Assembly (NCBI GenBank): GCA_022605955.1
Contig: JAKCOZ010000002.1
Location: 66,754,783 to 66,818,782, forward strand
From: Rallus limicola
Taxonomy: Eukaryota > Chordata > Aves > Gruiformes > Rallidae
Length of the DNA stretch: 64,000 bases
Reading direction: 5' to 3'
The notes beneath the pieces are model-generated. The model saw only the letters and a program-made list of their open reading frames with translations. It did not search any database and was not told the DNA's origin. The position numbers and the translations under genes were made by a program. Shown in pieces: positions 34,101 through 43,774 of this stretch. How positions within the stretch are numbered: position 1 is the stretch's first letter; each line of letters begins with the position of its first letter.

Positions 34101-37100
34101 TGCCATCCCTCAAGTATCATGTTTGCTCTTTGGAGCTCTTTGCAGAATAACAGCCTTTTCTTTAACATCCAGCCAAAAGTGATGGGATGGAATCTTGTCC
34201 AACTTCTAGGAGCACTTAGGGGAAAAGTATTTAACTTTCTTCAGCCTTTATTAGGTCCAGAGGACAATAGAAAAAATTGAAAGGAAAATTTGTGGATATA
34301 GTGTAGAAAAAAGCTAATATAAACCAAAATTCTATCATCATTATCATACAAAATATTTGCAATAGTTTGTTTGCCTTTTATTCCAGTCCCTCCCTTCCTC
34401 CTTCAACCTGATACAAATGTTCTTTCTTCTGCAGTGGGATTAGGAGAAGCTGCAAACTTTGCTGCCTATGCCTTTGCACCTGCAACCTTAGTTACACCCT
34501 TGGGTGCTCTGAGTGTTCTCATAAGGTTAGTACAAGCTGGAAGCCATTCACTGCATAAAGAAAAAAAAGAATGTCTTTGCCTGAAAGTCAAGAATTTTAA
34601 TAAGACATCCAAAAAGTGACATACTGGATTTAAAATAAATAAAAAAGCTTTTTCTTCCTTGGTGGAAAGATCCTTTGCTTATTTAGAACTAAATTTTCTC
34701 GGTAAAGGAAATGAGAAGTCTTGTTCCAAAGACTAATACATGCTTTTCCAACAACCTTCCACCTATATTATAAAGTATTTCTTATCAGGGTATACTAGGT
34801 ATACTGCTAATGCACAGTGGCCTCTCTTCCTAGAGAACTGACGCTTTCATAAAAAGTCTTAGCCTGTTATTCACTGTGACAAAACTTTAAAAGAAAATAC
34901 TGTATTTTCCCCATGAACGTGTTTTCAAAACCATTTCTTTTTTTTTATAGGAGCATAATTTCATCTTAAGGCACACTTAATAGGCATTTGGGGATTGTTT
35001 GGCCTTTACCAAGTCCTTCTGGATAGAAGGCAGAGAAAATTCTAGCTTTTTTAATATCCCCAGATTAAATCTGTAGTTGTTTTGAAATATGAATGCCCTT
35101 CAAATGCTCATTTGTCTCTTCATACATAGTAAGTAGTAATTGCAAAATACTGCATATATTAATATGGCTATCACAGAAACTGAAAAGAAATAGATTGCAA
35201 AAACATTCTGGGAAATAATTCCTTAGAAAAATAGAATTATTGTGTTTTAAATGTAAAACTTTTTTTCTTTTAAGACCAGAATATATTATATGAAACATTG
35301 TGTTTAAAACCAACCCAGGTCATGTTTTTTTGTGGTGGGTTTTCTGTGTTTGTTTTTCTTTTCATTTTTCAAAGATGCTTGCAGTAACCTAACTGCTAAA
35401 AATGCAACCGTTCTTTCATAGCAAAACCAGCATCACTCTTCCACCTACAGATGTGCTGGGATCAGCATGTAGGCAGATGCAGCCTGGATGGCTGCTGCTT
35501 CACAAAACTGCCAGAGTTTTAACACCCTCTCCTTTGATGTGAATAGCAATCTTTCAAAGTTTCATGAAAGAGAGAGGTTGTGAGTGAGCCCGTTACCCTT
35601 GTGTGGAAAAAACAGCTTTAATTTGATCAGCAGATTGAAAAACTCTTTGTGAGCACATTCACACACTGTCAATATGTGTGTCAATATGTATGTCCCTAAT
35701 AATGTCGTGATCTATCTGGATAACTGTTTGCCCTTTGAGGTGGCCTCATTCAGGCTGTGTTATTATCCTTAAGTTAAATTTTGAACCTTTTGGAGACCCT
35801 GGGGTCAATTCTCTTTGGAAGATGAGATGTACCTTCTCTGTGTTTTTGGGGTAAGTGGTGGCAAGCCAGGCAGAAAAGATGCCTGGGTGGGAGAGCCTGG
35901 GGAGGGATGAATGGTTTCCAAAACTTGTGTGCATTGGTTCTAATGGTAGTGAAGTGCTTTCAACCAATTTTGGAAGAAAATAACAGCTCATGTGGTCAGT
36001 CTAGACGTGTGTGTGAGAGTGCATACTCTTCACCCAGGCAGTCACAGAATCACAGAATGGCATGGGTTGGAAGGGACGCCAAGGATCATAGAGCTCGAAC
36101 CCCCCTGCCACAGGCAGGGCCACCAACCTCCAGGCCTGGAGCTACACAAGGTTGCCCAGGGCCCCATCCAACCTGGCCTTGAACACCTCCAGGGACAGGG
36201 CATCCACCACCTCTCTGGGCAGCCTGTTCCAGCACCTCACTACTCTCTCTGTGAAAACCTTCCCCCTAATATCTAATCTGAACCTTCCTTCCTTTAGCTT
36301 TAGTCCATTCCCCCTTGTCCTGCCATTTTCTACCCATTTAAAAAGTTGATTCCCCTCCTGTTTGTATGCTCCCTTCAGGTACTGAAAGACTGCGATGAGG
36401 TCCCCCCACAGCCTTCTCTTCTCCAGGCTGAACAAGCCTAGCTCCCTCAGCCTCTCCTCATAGGGAATGTGTTCCAGCTCTCTAATCATCCTTGTGGCCC
36501 TCCTCTGAACCCTTCTCAACAGTTCTACATCTTTCTTGTATTGGGGTCTCAGATCTGGACACAGTACTCCAGATGGGGCCTCATGAGGGCAATCAACAGA
36601 AAGAAGTTCCTTGAGGGATTTGGACCCTTTGCAACATAGTGGGGGTTGGAATCAGGGTTGCTAACCCCCCATAAAACCTCACCTGACCTCCTTGGTCCTG
36701 ACCTCACCAACCTCCTGGAGGGTTGGACTCGCTGATATCTTGAGGTCCCTTCCAACCCCTACAATTCTGTGATTCTGTGACCAGCCTTCCTACAAAACTC
36801 TAAAATTTGATTGTTTCAGGCTGGTTTCCCATGTATTCAAATTCAAAAGAGGTTTTGAGTTATTGTCATGTTACACAGGAAGATTTTGAATGACTCGTGT
36901 GGCTGGTGGAGCTGAACCTTTTATTTATAATTTGCCAAACAGTGCTATATTGTCATCCTATTTTTTAAACGAGAAGCTGAACATTCATGGGAAGCTGGGT
37001 TGTGTACTGAGCATTTTGGGATCGACAGTCATGGTTATTCACGCCCCTGAGGAGGAGGAGGTCACCTCACTAGATGAGATGGAAAGAAAGCTGCAAGATC

Positions 37101-37835
37101 CAGGTTTGTATGCAATTACAATGAACTTCTGGTACAGTTCATAGAGAAGAGTTCAGGACATTGAATGACATTTAGCATGTACTTTACGTTCTCACATGAA
37201 TATTATTCTTCTTCCCTTTCCTCTTTCTTACAGTGTTTCTTTCGTTTGCTGTTCTTCTAACAGTTGTTGCCCTCACACTGATTTTTATTGTGGCTCCAAG
37301 GAAAGGTCAAACAAACATACTGATCTACATTTTAATCTGCTCACTCATTGGAGCCTTCTCTGTCTCATCTGTGAAAGGCCTGGGCATTGCCATTAAACAA
37401 ATGCTGGAGCAGAAGCCAGTTTATCGACATCCATTGTTTTACATTTTGGTGGGCACATTAGTGCTCTCAGTCAGCACTCAGATCAACTATCTCAACAAAG
37501 CGTTGGATGTCTTCAATACATCTCTCGTGACACCTATTTACTATGTGTGTTTCACCACGACAGTTGTGACATGCTCCATCATCCTGTTCAAGGAATGGAG
37601 TAGTATGGACCCAGGTGATATCATTGCAACCCTGAGTGGATTCTGTACGATCATCATAGGCATTTTTCTATTGCACGCTTTCAAAAATACTAATATCACC
37701 TGGAGTCAGTTGATGTCTACTGTTGCCAAAGAACCATCATCACCGCACCATGAATATGAAACCTGTCACACTTTACTGGAAAGCATGGAAACCCCAGCTT
37801 TGGTATATGAGGAGGACATTTTATTCAGTCAATGA
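22073..37835 (+). CDS. NIPAL1: NIPAL1, NIPA-like Mg2+ transporter
   Basis: NIPA-family proteins are nine-helix membrane proteins of the DMT fold, and several transport Mg2+. Six exons join in phase to 407 aa (human is about 410): 22073-22118, 32647-32913, 33900-33956, 34435-34525, 36943-37103 and 37234-37835. A luminal/extracellular N-terminal region with sequons NVS, NET and NWS (about residues 45-75) precedes the helices. Family signatures are [17 protein letters not shown] (TM1), [20 protein letters not shown] (TM2-3), [20 protein letters not shown] (TM4), [20 protein letters not shown] (TM7-8) and a last helix ending LLHAFKN. Exon 1 is the least certain part, but it is the only choice I found that keeps phase and length. 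Intron 1 carries a same-strand provirus. Confidence 0.93.
22239..22258 (+). repeat. Run of 20 guanines
   Basis: Uninterrupted G20 followed by further GGGGGG and GGGG tracts within 20 bp, in the NIPAL1 CpG island. It can form G-quadruplexes in the plus strand. Its exact length may be a sequencing artefact, since such runs are hard to read. Confidence 0.8.
22409..22416 (+). promoter_or_regulatory. Palindromic cAMP response element TGACGTCA
   Basis: Full CRE consensus in a CpG island, about 290 bp after the NIPAL1 exon 1 donor. CREB/ATF proteins bind this motif, and it is commonly functional in unmethylated CpG islands. Binding here is inferred. Confidence 0.5.
24767..25354 (+). repeat. 5' LTR of provirus
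   Basis: 588 bp with TG...CA ends. It contains a TATA-like AGGATAAAGG (near 24955), a GC-rich block with direct repeats of GGGACGCGAG and GGTTCCGGGACG, and the downstream hexamer AGTAAA in TTAGTAAACTATCC, the likely polyadenylation signal. By eye every base matches the 3' LTR. Confidence 0.96.
25362..25379 (+). other. Primer binding site, tRNA-Lys(1,2) type
   Basis: TGGCGCCCAACGTGGGGC, complementary to the 3' end of tRNA-Lys(1,2). It lies 7 nt after the 5' LTR and would prime minus-strand DNA synthesis. Confidence 0.9.
25473..27263 (+). CDS. gag: Endogenous retrovirus gag (596 codons)
   Basis: Starts at the tandem ATGATG 94 nt after the primer site; the open frame extends 21 nt further upstream without an ATG. 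It ends at UAG 27261-27263. The first 20 residues are strongly hydrophobic ([18 protein letters not shown]), and a second hydrophobic stretch lies near residues 90-110 ([14 protein letters not shown]). A central Ala/Thr low-complexity region (about 210-260) is followed by a duplicated DGAGPS segment. A helical region with [20 protein letters not shown] and [18 protein letters not shown] resembles a capsid domain, and a basic tail follows. No CCHC zinc knuckle is present; the only cysteine cluster is CQHC in the middle. No frameshift or premature stop. Gag would assemble the particle core; identification rests on position and overall plan. Confidence 0.85.
   Translation: MMLCYLFLCLLFLYFMITVYDTGISRIVNFFWYLYEILLPCPFLGQGGFKNGSWYGGSTAFFSFGLNTTTLLAVFKNFQYPWDIQTSILLFLALVQMVQLLSNIKQRFMNTTPEFSARPDKHEWQGMWQSMGRYLGTFSLPMAWSFTPEQLQDPGKVTAYLKRNCCKFTREAHLTALCWALATIYKTLLDNRQYCQHCQRERNENKPAKTAAAATPMTGTAATVTSVTSTVATATSPTNAAATATPTADTANKTKNQPPPVSVAPVQTRKHTKKSVRVVKDDDDEAGPSGACQDGAGPSQASQDGAGPEIVTRSLTLSELREVRKDFSRRPGEHIITWLLRCWDLGASSLELDGREAKQLGSLAREGGIDKEIGKKPEILSLWRRLLSSVEERYPIKEYITCHSPKCNSIEAVIQYLRELAVREIIYYDLDNTQNPSDPDEVICTPDMWRKVVRSAPAGHTNSLASIDWEDAYPPTVEQVSWRLRKYEDNVSHSMIAAVEKLVKRFDQHWGNVAATRRKRPSSQKGGYRRYTPRDTVRGQLWSYLRDHGEDMRKWHMQPTSALQARVDELRGKRIAQRNVVRKKAAPVSSQYDQQQ
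27261..27338 (+). promoter_or_regulatory. Putative gag-pol stop-codon readthrough signal (UAG plus pseudoknot)
   Basis: The gag UAG is followed by a 5-nt spacer. A hairpin then pairs 27269-27272 with 27294-27297 and 27274-27278 with 27287-27291. Six loop bases, GCCAGG (27280-27285), are exactly complementary to CCTGGC at 27333-27338, giving an H-type pseudoknot with a 1-nt first loop. Gammaretroviruses use a pseudoknot after UAG to make Gag-Pol by suppression. The pairing is seen; the function is inferred. Confidence 0.6.
27264..30458 (+). CDS. pol: Endogenous retrovirus pol (protease, RT, RNase H, integrase; 1,064 codons)
   Basis: Open in the gag frame from the codon after the gag UAG to TAA at 30456-30458. 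There is no ATG before the protease, so expression should depend on readthrough. Domains in order: aspartic protease with VDTGAQ (about residue 40); reverse transcriptase with [20 protein letters not shown] and the catalytic YIDDI (about 313); RNase H with [18 protein letters not shown] and a last Asp in VDKAA; integrase with an HHCC zinc site (HDSSGH ... CETC) and a DDE triad, D in WQIDYI, D in ESDNGTH and E in KIERYNG, the last two separated by 35 residues. All catalytic residues are present. No dUTPase domain is seen. One long intact frame indicates recent activity. Confidence 0.95.
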   Translation, partial: RGPASSQVEERDNRVYWTVWIRWPGMSDPQEYKALVDTGAQCTIMPSNHVGTKPVSISGVTGGSQQLTVLEAEVSLTGKDWEKHPIVTGPEAPCILGIDYLRRGYFKDPKGYRWAFGIAALETEGTEQLRALPGLSDDPSVVGLLKVEEQQVPIAITTVHRRQYRTNRDSLIPIHKLIRQLESQGVISRTRSPFNSPIWPVRKSDGEWRLTVDYRGLNEVTPGMSAAVPDMLELQYELESKAAKWYATIDIANAFFSIPLAPECRPQFAFTWRGIQYTWNRLPQGWKHSPTICHGLIQTTLEKGEAPEHLQYIDDIIVWGNTAEEVFEKGKRIIQILLEAGFAIKQSKVKGPTREIQFLGIKWQDGRRQIPMDIINKIAAMSPPSNKKETQAFLGVIGFWRMHVPNYSLIVSPLYHVTRKKNDFQWGPEQQQAFEQIKREIVHAVALGPVRTGTDVKNVLYTAAGENGPTWSLWQKAQGETRGRPLGFWSRAYKGSEANYTPTEKEILAAYEGVRAASEVIGTEAQLLLAPRLPVLGWMFKGKVPSTHHATDATWSKWVALITQRARIGNPNRPGIVEVITDWPEGKDFGMSPEDEEVTRAEEAPPYNKLPENEKRYALFTDGSCRLVGRQRRWKAAVWSPTRQVAEATEGKGESSQFAEVKAIQLALDIAEREKWPMLYLYTDSWMVANALWGWLQQWKKNNWQRRGKPIWAADLWQDIATRLERLVVKVRHVDAHVPKSRAMEEHQNNHQVDKAARIEVAQVDLDWQHKGELFIARWAHDSSGHQGRDATYRWARDRGVDLTMDAIAQVIHECETCAAIKQAKRLKPLWYGGRWMKYKYGEAWQIDYITLPQTRHGKRYVLTMVEATTGWLETYPVPHATARNTILGLERQVLWRHGTPERIESDNGTHFRNALIDTWAKEHGIEWVYHIPYHAPASGKIERYNGLLKTTLKAMGGGTFKHWDTNLAKATWLVNSRGSTNRAGPAQSKFPRTVEGDRVPVVHMKSILGKTVWVIPASGKGKPMSGIVFAQGPGSTWWVMQKDGETRCVPQRDLILGENSQCN
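30459..30958 (+). other. Provirus 3' non-coding region and polypurine tract
   Basis: About 500 bp between the pol stop and the 3' LTR. No env-like frame fits here. The last bases, AATAAGGGGTGGATAA (30943-30958), form the purine-rich tract expected to prime plus-strand synthesis right before the LTR. Confidence 0.75.
30959..31546 (+). repeat. 3' LTR of provirus
   Basis: 588 bp, the same length as the 5' LTR and by eye identical to it, followed at once by the GTACT target duplication. Its polyadenylation signal lies in the sense direction of NIPAL1. Confidence 0.96.
31552..32646. other. NIPAL1 intron 1, part right of the provirus
   Basis: Ordinary intron sequence. An open frame runs from about 32424 into exon 2, but the acceptor CTCCTCCCAG at 32637-32646, preceded by a pyrimidine tract, marks the exon start. 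Confidence 0.6.
32647..32913 (+). CDS. NIPAL1: NIPAL1 exon 2 (N-terminal domain and TM1)
   Basis: Acceptor TTTTCTCCTCCCAG and donor GTAAGTGG. It encodes residues 16-105: a Cys-rich start ([11 protein letters not shown]), sequons NVS, NET and NWS, then the first helix with [20 protein letters not shown]. Confidence 0.93.
33900..33956 (+). CDS. NIPAL1: NIPAL1 exon 3
   Basis: A 57-nt exon with acceptor TGCTTTCAG and donor GTAAGTCA. It encodes [19 protein letters not shown], a block conserved across NIPA proteins. Confidence 0.95.
34435..34525 (+). CDS. NIPAL1: NIPAL1 exon 4 (TM2-TM3)
   Basis: A 91-nt exon with acceptor TTCTTCTGCAG and donor GTTAGTAC. It encodes [20 protein letters not shown] followed by [10 protein letters not shown], the most conserved part of the family. 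Confidence 0.95.
36046..36600 (-). mobile_element. CR1 LINE fragment with ORF2 C-terminus, NIPAL1 intron 4
   Basis: The antisense CR1 3' end (TCACAGAATCACAGAATGGC) starts the element on the plus strand. The minus strand at 36519-36142 encodes the ORF2 tail, with [20 protein letters not shown] and [13 protein letters not shown], open for 125 codons. The low level of decay suggests a younger copy than the others here. Confidence 0.9.
36712..36780 (+). mobile_element. CR1 3'-end fragment, opposite orientation
   Basis: GGAGGGTTGGACTCGCTGAT and CTTCCAACCCCTACAATTCT, then the ATTCTGTGATTCTGTGA tail, are a sense-oriented CR1 3' terminus. With the preceding antisense copy it forms an inverted pair whose outer ends are complementary. 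The 36601-36711 stretch between them is not recognised. Confidence 0.75.
36943..37103 (+). CDS. NIPAL1: NIPAL1 exon 5 (TM4 and loop)
   Basis: A 161-nt exon starting after CAAACAG, donor GTTTGTAT. It encodes [36 protein letters not shown] and an acidic loop [12 protein letters not shown]. Confidence 0.95.
37234..37835 (+). CDS. NIPAL1: NIPAL1 exon 6 (TM5-TM9, stop)
   Basis: Acceptor TTTCTTACAG, stop TGA at 37833-37835. It encodes about 200 residues: helices around [58 protein letters not shown] and [14 protein letters not shown], and an acidic cytosolic tail ending in EEDILFSQ. Confidence 0.96.
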
Positions 37836-40800
37836 AACGCTCGTGCAGTGTTCATCATCGAAGTATCATGAACTGCTGACTCAGCCCACCTTTTGCCTAC
37901 CAGAGTGCTCTCCTTTCCTGTAATCCATTGGAAAACTGTCTGTAAGACCAGTTAAGTGCAGGCTACTCCTGCATGCCAGCTGTTGTTAGGAATGAATGGA
38001 AATGTTTGGTCATTAATGTGGCAGACAGAAATCTGGTGGTGATCATACATCAGACAATGACCAACGTCGGTTTTTCATGCGCATCTCCTATTGGAGAGTC
38101 TTAGAAAAGTATGGTCTTGGTCAGGTGTGCTTACAAAGTGCAATTTTCCCATCATGATAAAAGAGAATCCTTGCTGAAGTGATGAGCACTCTTGTTATTA
38201 TCTCAGTGATGCCTTAATATTTCAGGCTTACTTTATATTTTTGTAAGTTATTGCAAGGAAATTTGTAGGTAGTCTACCAAAAGGATATTCATTAGAGATA
38301 TAATATGAAGAAAATACTGTTGAACACTTTTAGCTTTTTAATATAAAATTTTACACAATTTTTTTCATATTCTATGACCTACAAATGAATCTCAAATAGA
38401 AATCACCAAAAACATTATAAAGTGTGGTTCTTGGTAACCATTCTCCTTTAAAATCCATATTTTAACAACAGAGTCTTAACTCTTCTACCTTAGAACTCCT
38501 GAATGGATTATAAATCGCTCTCTGTGTGTGTATGTTTTATTTCAGAACTATAACCAAATCACATTTTAAGAAAAAGTAAATTCATTGGAGGCCTGAACAC
38601 TGTTGCTGCTGGCTTAAACAAAATACATGACATAAAAGAATAAATTATTCAAATGCAGAAGAAAAAAAATAATGTGCATTTAAGAATTTCCACTGCTTTA
38701 TATTACTTGAGGTTTAAGGCAGCACTTTATTTATTTCCACCCTTCTTTCTACTATTTCCATCTATTCATCAAAACCCTTTTAAGCTTTTCAAAACTTTTT
38801 CTCATTTTCTGGAAAGATACCATTGTTTCTTAATAGCTGAACAATCCTGTTATTTTATATTCCATTATAAAAGCGAAGTCCATTTTCCGATCCGTGGGCT
38901 ATTTCTCAAAAGACTAGGCTGTAAACAAGGGGTTGGAAACTTCAAACCATCTTTTGTTTTAGTTAGGCCTTTTAATCTTTTCCAAAAATGAGCGTTCACC
39001 TCCATTAGATGTCTTAGCTATTAATCTATGTAAGCCATGAAGATTAATATCTGTACTACACTATGCTCCTCAGTTGTGGTCACTGATCTTTGTCTCCAAA
39101 ACCAGCTTGCACAGTCCATGATTTACTCATGACAATCCCCTTTGTTGCCACTTTGTGAGCAAGAAATTAGCTTCACCAATCAGGTGTGTGGGTCATGATG
39201 AGCTCACCAGAAAGGCAGTATTTCTAACTCTTGTGCTTTTCAGTGTGAGTCCAGAACCTTTGACAGAGGTTCCTAGCATTTCGGCAATTAAAACCTGATA
39301 TTAATAGCTGAGATTAATATGCCAAGCAGAACCTCCTCATGAAGCAGGCTGTTTATTCTCTAATGGACAAAGTGTGTAGTACAGGTGGACACTTTGGATG
39401 GGTAGTGAATTGTTCTTTGAAAGAAATCTCATAATTTAGCTGTGAGATTGAAAGTGTTGCTACTGATATTTCATACATATTTATGTTGTGCAAAGTCTAA
39501 TTACTGCCTTTTTGAAAGACGTTCATGAAACATCTCACTTGTTAATGATTTTTAATGATGCTTGTGAAGATATCAAAAGCTAGATAGAAATGCTAGTGAT
39601 ACTAGCTTAAAGTTATTTTTAAATTACAAGGACTTTTTTTTTTCATTTGGCTAGGTTTGTAGTTGACATGACTTCAGTAAGGGGTAGAAATTGTATCAAT
39701 CACTTGCACCTTATTAGTAAGGGCATCTAGTGATAGGACAAGGGGCAACAGCTTTAAACTAGAGGAGGTTAGGTTGAGATTAGACATTAGGAAGAAGTTC
39801 TTCACTGTGAGGATGGTGAGACACTGGAACAGGTTGTCTAGAGAGGTGGTGTAGACCCTATCCCTGGAGGCTTTCAAGGTCAAGTTTGATGAGGCTCTGA
39901 GCAACCTGATCTAGTGAAGAGGTCCCTGCTTATTGCAGGACAGGGTTGGATTAGATGACCTTGATAGGTCCCTTCCAATCTAACACATTCTATGATTTCT
40001 AAACCCTCATTTATACAAAGAAGAGCATATCTGAAAAATATGATACTGAAAAGTGTGTCCAGTTCTTCTGCTCACAGTACTTTATAAAATACTAAAGGTA
40101 ATCTTGCCAATTTAAAGAAGAGTCCAGAAGACATCATTAAGCAGTGGGTGTTCAGGTTATCATCTGTGATCACTTGAGAAGTACAGTCAGTAGTGCAGGA
40201 GGTGGCAGCAACATTACCCCCAACAAAGAAATGTTTTTCACTAAACATGGAATTGTCTTGAAAATATAATGACAACATGCACAGCTTTGGAATATTTTTC
40301 AGCTTCCCAAGTGATGAGACTTGCAGCAATTCTTTGCCATTAAAATGCACGTGTTAAAAAAGCTTCTGAGAAGAAAATATATGAAGAACTTCATTACTTC
40401 TTAGGTGATGTAGGTAACACTTTGACTTTATTAGCCAGATTCAAGCTACAAAATCTTTATAGTTGAAAGCAGATGATCAATAATAAAAGCACTAAAGTTA
40501 GGTTTTTCTTTACAGGTTGCCTTTTAATGAAAACTTGCATTGCTTTTCACTGTGAATTGGCCATACAGTTTAAAGAATAACAAAAGAAAATATTGATTGA
40601 CCCTAAAAAGAGAAAAATTAATCCTTTTCCATTGCTGGCGGCCCCTCTATTTGCTTATACAGTCATCAGTGTGGTGTGACCAAATGGGCTATTTGTACAA
40701 AATAGCAACAGGTTCAATTCTTAAATGGATGTGTGGTGGCATTGTTAAAGATCTGTAGTAATACGTTTTTTGGTAAAGATCTGGACTCTTTTTATATCAC

Positions 40801-41130
40801 GTCTTTTTTATGCCAACACCTGGCAGTCAATTAACCTCTTGTACTAAGCAAGAATTCTGTATTTCCTACTTTTATACATAAATAACATTTTCTTATTTCT
40901 TACAATATCAGAAAACCAAAGTTAATGTTTGTTTTGGCTTTCTTTTTGTTGTGTACAGGAATTCTGTTAAGAGGTAAATTGATTATATTTTTGTATAAAA
41001 ACATTTGCTGTAAGACATGTTATTTTTTTAAATGTTTCTATTTAGTAATTTGGAATAATTTTGATTTTAGTGAAATTATGCTAATATTTATCTTATAATA
41101 AAGTATTCAAGAATGGTGTACTACATTATA
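37836..41130 (+). other. NIPAL1 3' UTR (extent inferred) and flanking DNA
   Basis: AT-rich non-coding sequence after the stop codon. An AATAAA at 41097-41102, followed by GT-rich sequence, could be the main polyadenylation signal and would give a 3.3-kb UTR with one CR1 inside. Earlier signals are possible. Open frames here are short and unsupported. Confidence 0.4.
39704..40000 (+). mobile_element. CR1 LINE 3' fragment
   Basis: Sense-oriented CR1 remnant with TAGGACAAGGGGCAACAGCT, GGAACAGGTTGTCTAGAGAG, GGTTGGATTAGATGACCTTG and a terminal ATTCTATGATTTCT. It probably lies in the NIPAL1 3' UTR. Confidence 0.9.
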
Positions 41131-43774
41131 TGTTTATTAAACAAGGGATATAATGGAGTGGAACTCATATTTCTGGTAAGCATTTAAGCACCATCTATCT
41201 GACAGATTCAAAGCAGCTGGTCCTCTGCACACAGAAGTGGATTTCAGATGAAGAAAGTCTCGCTGATGGCCTTGAAGTTCACGGGCATCGGACCTGATCA
41301 TGACCTTTTTTTAAGAGCTTTGACTTTTATTAGTTTTTCTGAGAGGAAAGAAAATTTTCTTCTCTCCTAGAAAAGCCACATATGAAACAATTATATTCAC
41401 CTTGAGCTAAAAAGGTCTGTAATGTTATAATGGAACTGGAAAGAAGAGTAGGGAGAGATCAAGAGCTTTTAGCTTCTTTTACAGAATTACCCAATTTATC
41501 CAGCTGTGTTATTTTTACTGTGGTGTTCTGTAGAAAGCTTCAGCAAAGAACATTTAATGCTGATGACTAGTAGTCTAAAGACACAGATTTTTAAGGTACA
41601 AAATTATAAGGCTAGTGAAAATGCCTTCCCTTATAAACTAAGGAGGAAAACCCAAAGTGGCTGTATTAGGGATCTCTTTCTCATGTCCAGGCTCAACAGA
41701 GAGTATTTATGGGAGTGGTCAGGTTTTCCAGGCAGTGAAATGAAGGGCATTAACTAATGTAATTTGAAGTATTTTGGAAAGAGGGAGGAATGGTTACAAA
41801 CTAGAAGAAAACTTCACAGGCAATACATTGCTAACCATATTGTGGCTTTTAAGTGCTGATGCAAAACAAAACTTGGAAGCTACTTATTACTACCATACCA
41901 CAGGGCAAATTAATGGACAATTAAGCTCATTACATGGCTGAGTTGGTTAAATGTGGTTAGATCAAGAAGACTTGGATAGGTTAAATAATCTGCAGCAAAT
42001 TTGGAAGGAAGCACATAGGTTATTAGTTTCTATAGAAACCGGTCCTACCATCTTCTTTTACCTGCCCTGCTTTAAGCCACCCTTAAAACAGCCATGCTAT
42101 ATAAAAATGTAATCCCAAAGAGTACTGATTCAAAACTTCAGTCTCTTCACTTATCACGAGCTGTATGGGGAATTACATACTCCTAGTGAACACCATTCTC
42201 TTACCATTTAAATTCCAGCAAAACAAAACTGGCAAGTGTGTTAGAAAATAGCCTTTTAACAGCATGCCTTTCCCACAGCTGACTCCTTCTTGGCAGGTTT
42301 TTAAGTGGTGCCCCGAGGTTCAGAGCAGGATGGGGATGCTGACTGGGAGGAGCAATGCTTGCTGATGTGTGTTAGTGTGTCTGCAAGGCCTCCCTGTTTG
42401 TGGAACTTTGGGGATGCAGGGGGGGCAGGTGTGTAAAAAACATTAGTCTTGAAATCCAAATGGCACTGGAGATAAAGGTCACCACTCTCACGCACACAAG
42501 CAACTGACCTCTACTGCTCCTCAGGAATATTTTTGATGATGGAAGTAATTTCCTTCCTGAAAATGCATTCCATTTTGCCAACAGTTCAGCTTTTTTATAG
42601 AAAAGAGCTGGCTCACAGAGGCCAGGAATTCTGCCCTTCTTTCCCCCAACACTGACTTGCTGCAAATTTCCTGATGTTTGATTGGGAACCAGCAACCAAA
42701 TTTTTACAAATGCTGAGAGCTCATACAGCCTCTGACTAGACAGTTGCTGTGTGAGGGTGATACAGTGTCTCCTCCTAATCTTTACTGCTCTTCCAGGTCT
42801 CTCTTTTATTACAGAGAGGTTTAAAAAAAACAGCAACTAACAGACATCCATTTGCCCACATAAGCCTCTTTACATTCAGCAGCACAGCTGGCATTCACTG
42901 TTTGTTCACCCATATAAGTACTTTCATTTTTGCTTGTCTGAGCTAGGTTCAGGGAGATCATGAGGAGCAAGGTGGCCTACTTAGTCATTATTTATGGGTG
43001 TAGCTGTAACAAGTAAATGCACTGTAGATACCTGCCCTTTGTCCTGTAGACCTTTCTTGTTGCTGATTAAGCACTGTTTTCACTGACTCTGTTCCATGTT
43101 ACAGTGTTTTTTCATTTATTTACTGTCAGGCTTGATGATAGCAGCTGTTAGATTTATCTGCGTCAGAGTGTTGTTAATAACAGCCTACTCATAATTTTCC
43201 CAAAGCAGCCCACAGAAAGCTTATATTGAGAAGTTGAAGGCTTGGTAGGCAAGCAACGTTGGCTCTGTGTATTAGATCAACGCGTTACAGGGATGGATGC
43301 ATATTTACCATGGGATAACAGTGAAATGAGTATGCTTTGAGTACATAAACCTACCAGAGCTTTTTATTGCACAGCACTGTAGCATATTACATATTAACTT
43401 GCAGTAATAAATGTGGCAAAACCAGTTTTACAAGAGCTATTAAAGAAGATCCTCATATAGTATTCAAAGTCCTCATGTACTTTTAAATTGCAGAGACAGT
43501 TTGAATTTCATATTGGTGGCTCATTATCTGCTGAAAAACCTGGTACTTCTGGGGCCTGGGAGCAAAGTTGTGGTAAGCTCAGTGCATGGTACTGCTGTTG
43601 TATAGGTCTGTATTTAGTCACAGATCTGATAAGGAACTGAACACTTATAAATGAGTCAGTTATAAAAGTAAGCAGAGTCATCAGCTGCTGGCAATTCTTC
43701 TGGCAGATTATACAAAAAGATAGGGATATCATCTTTTACTTGAAACAGAAATACCTCAAAAGCGTATTTGAAAG
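41131..43774. other. Intergenic DNA between NIPAL1 and TXK
   Basis: The two genes converge here. No exon or RNA gene is recognised. Short open frames, such as one on the minus strand at 42372-42836, have no recognisable domains. Confidence 0.5.

Larger units (their letters stand above)
34526..36942. other. NIPAL1 intron 4
   Basis: AT-rich intron. The only recognised contents are the oppositely oriented CR1 pieces at 36.05-36.78 kb. Confidence 0.6.
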
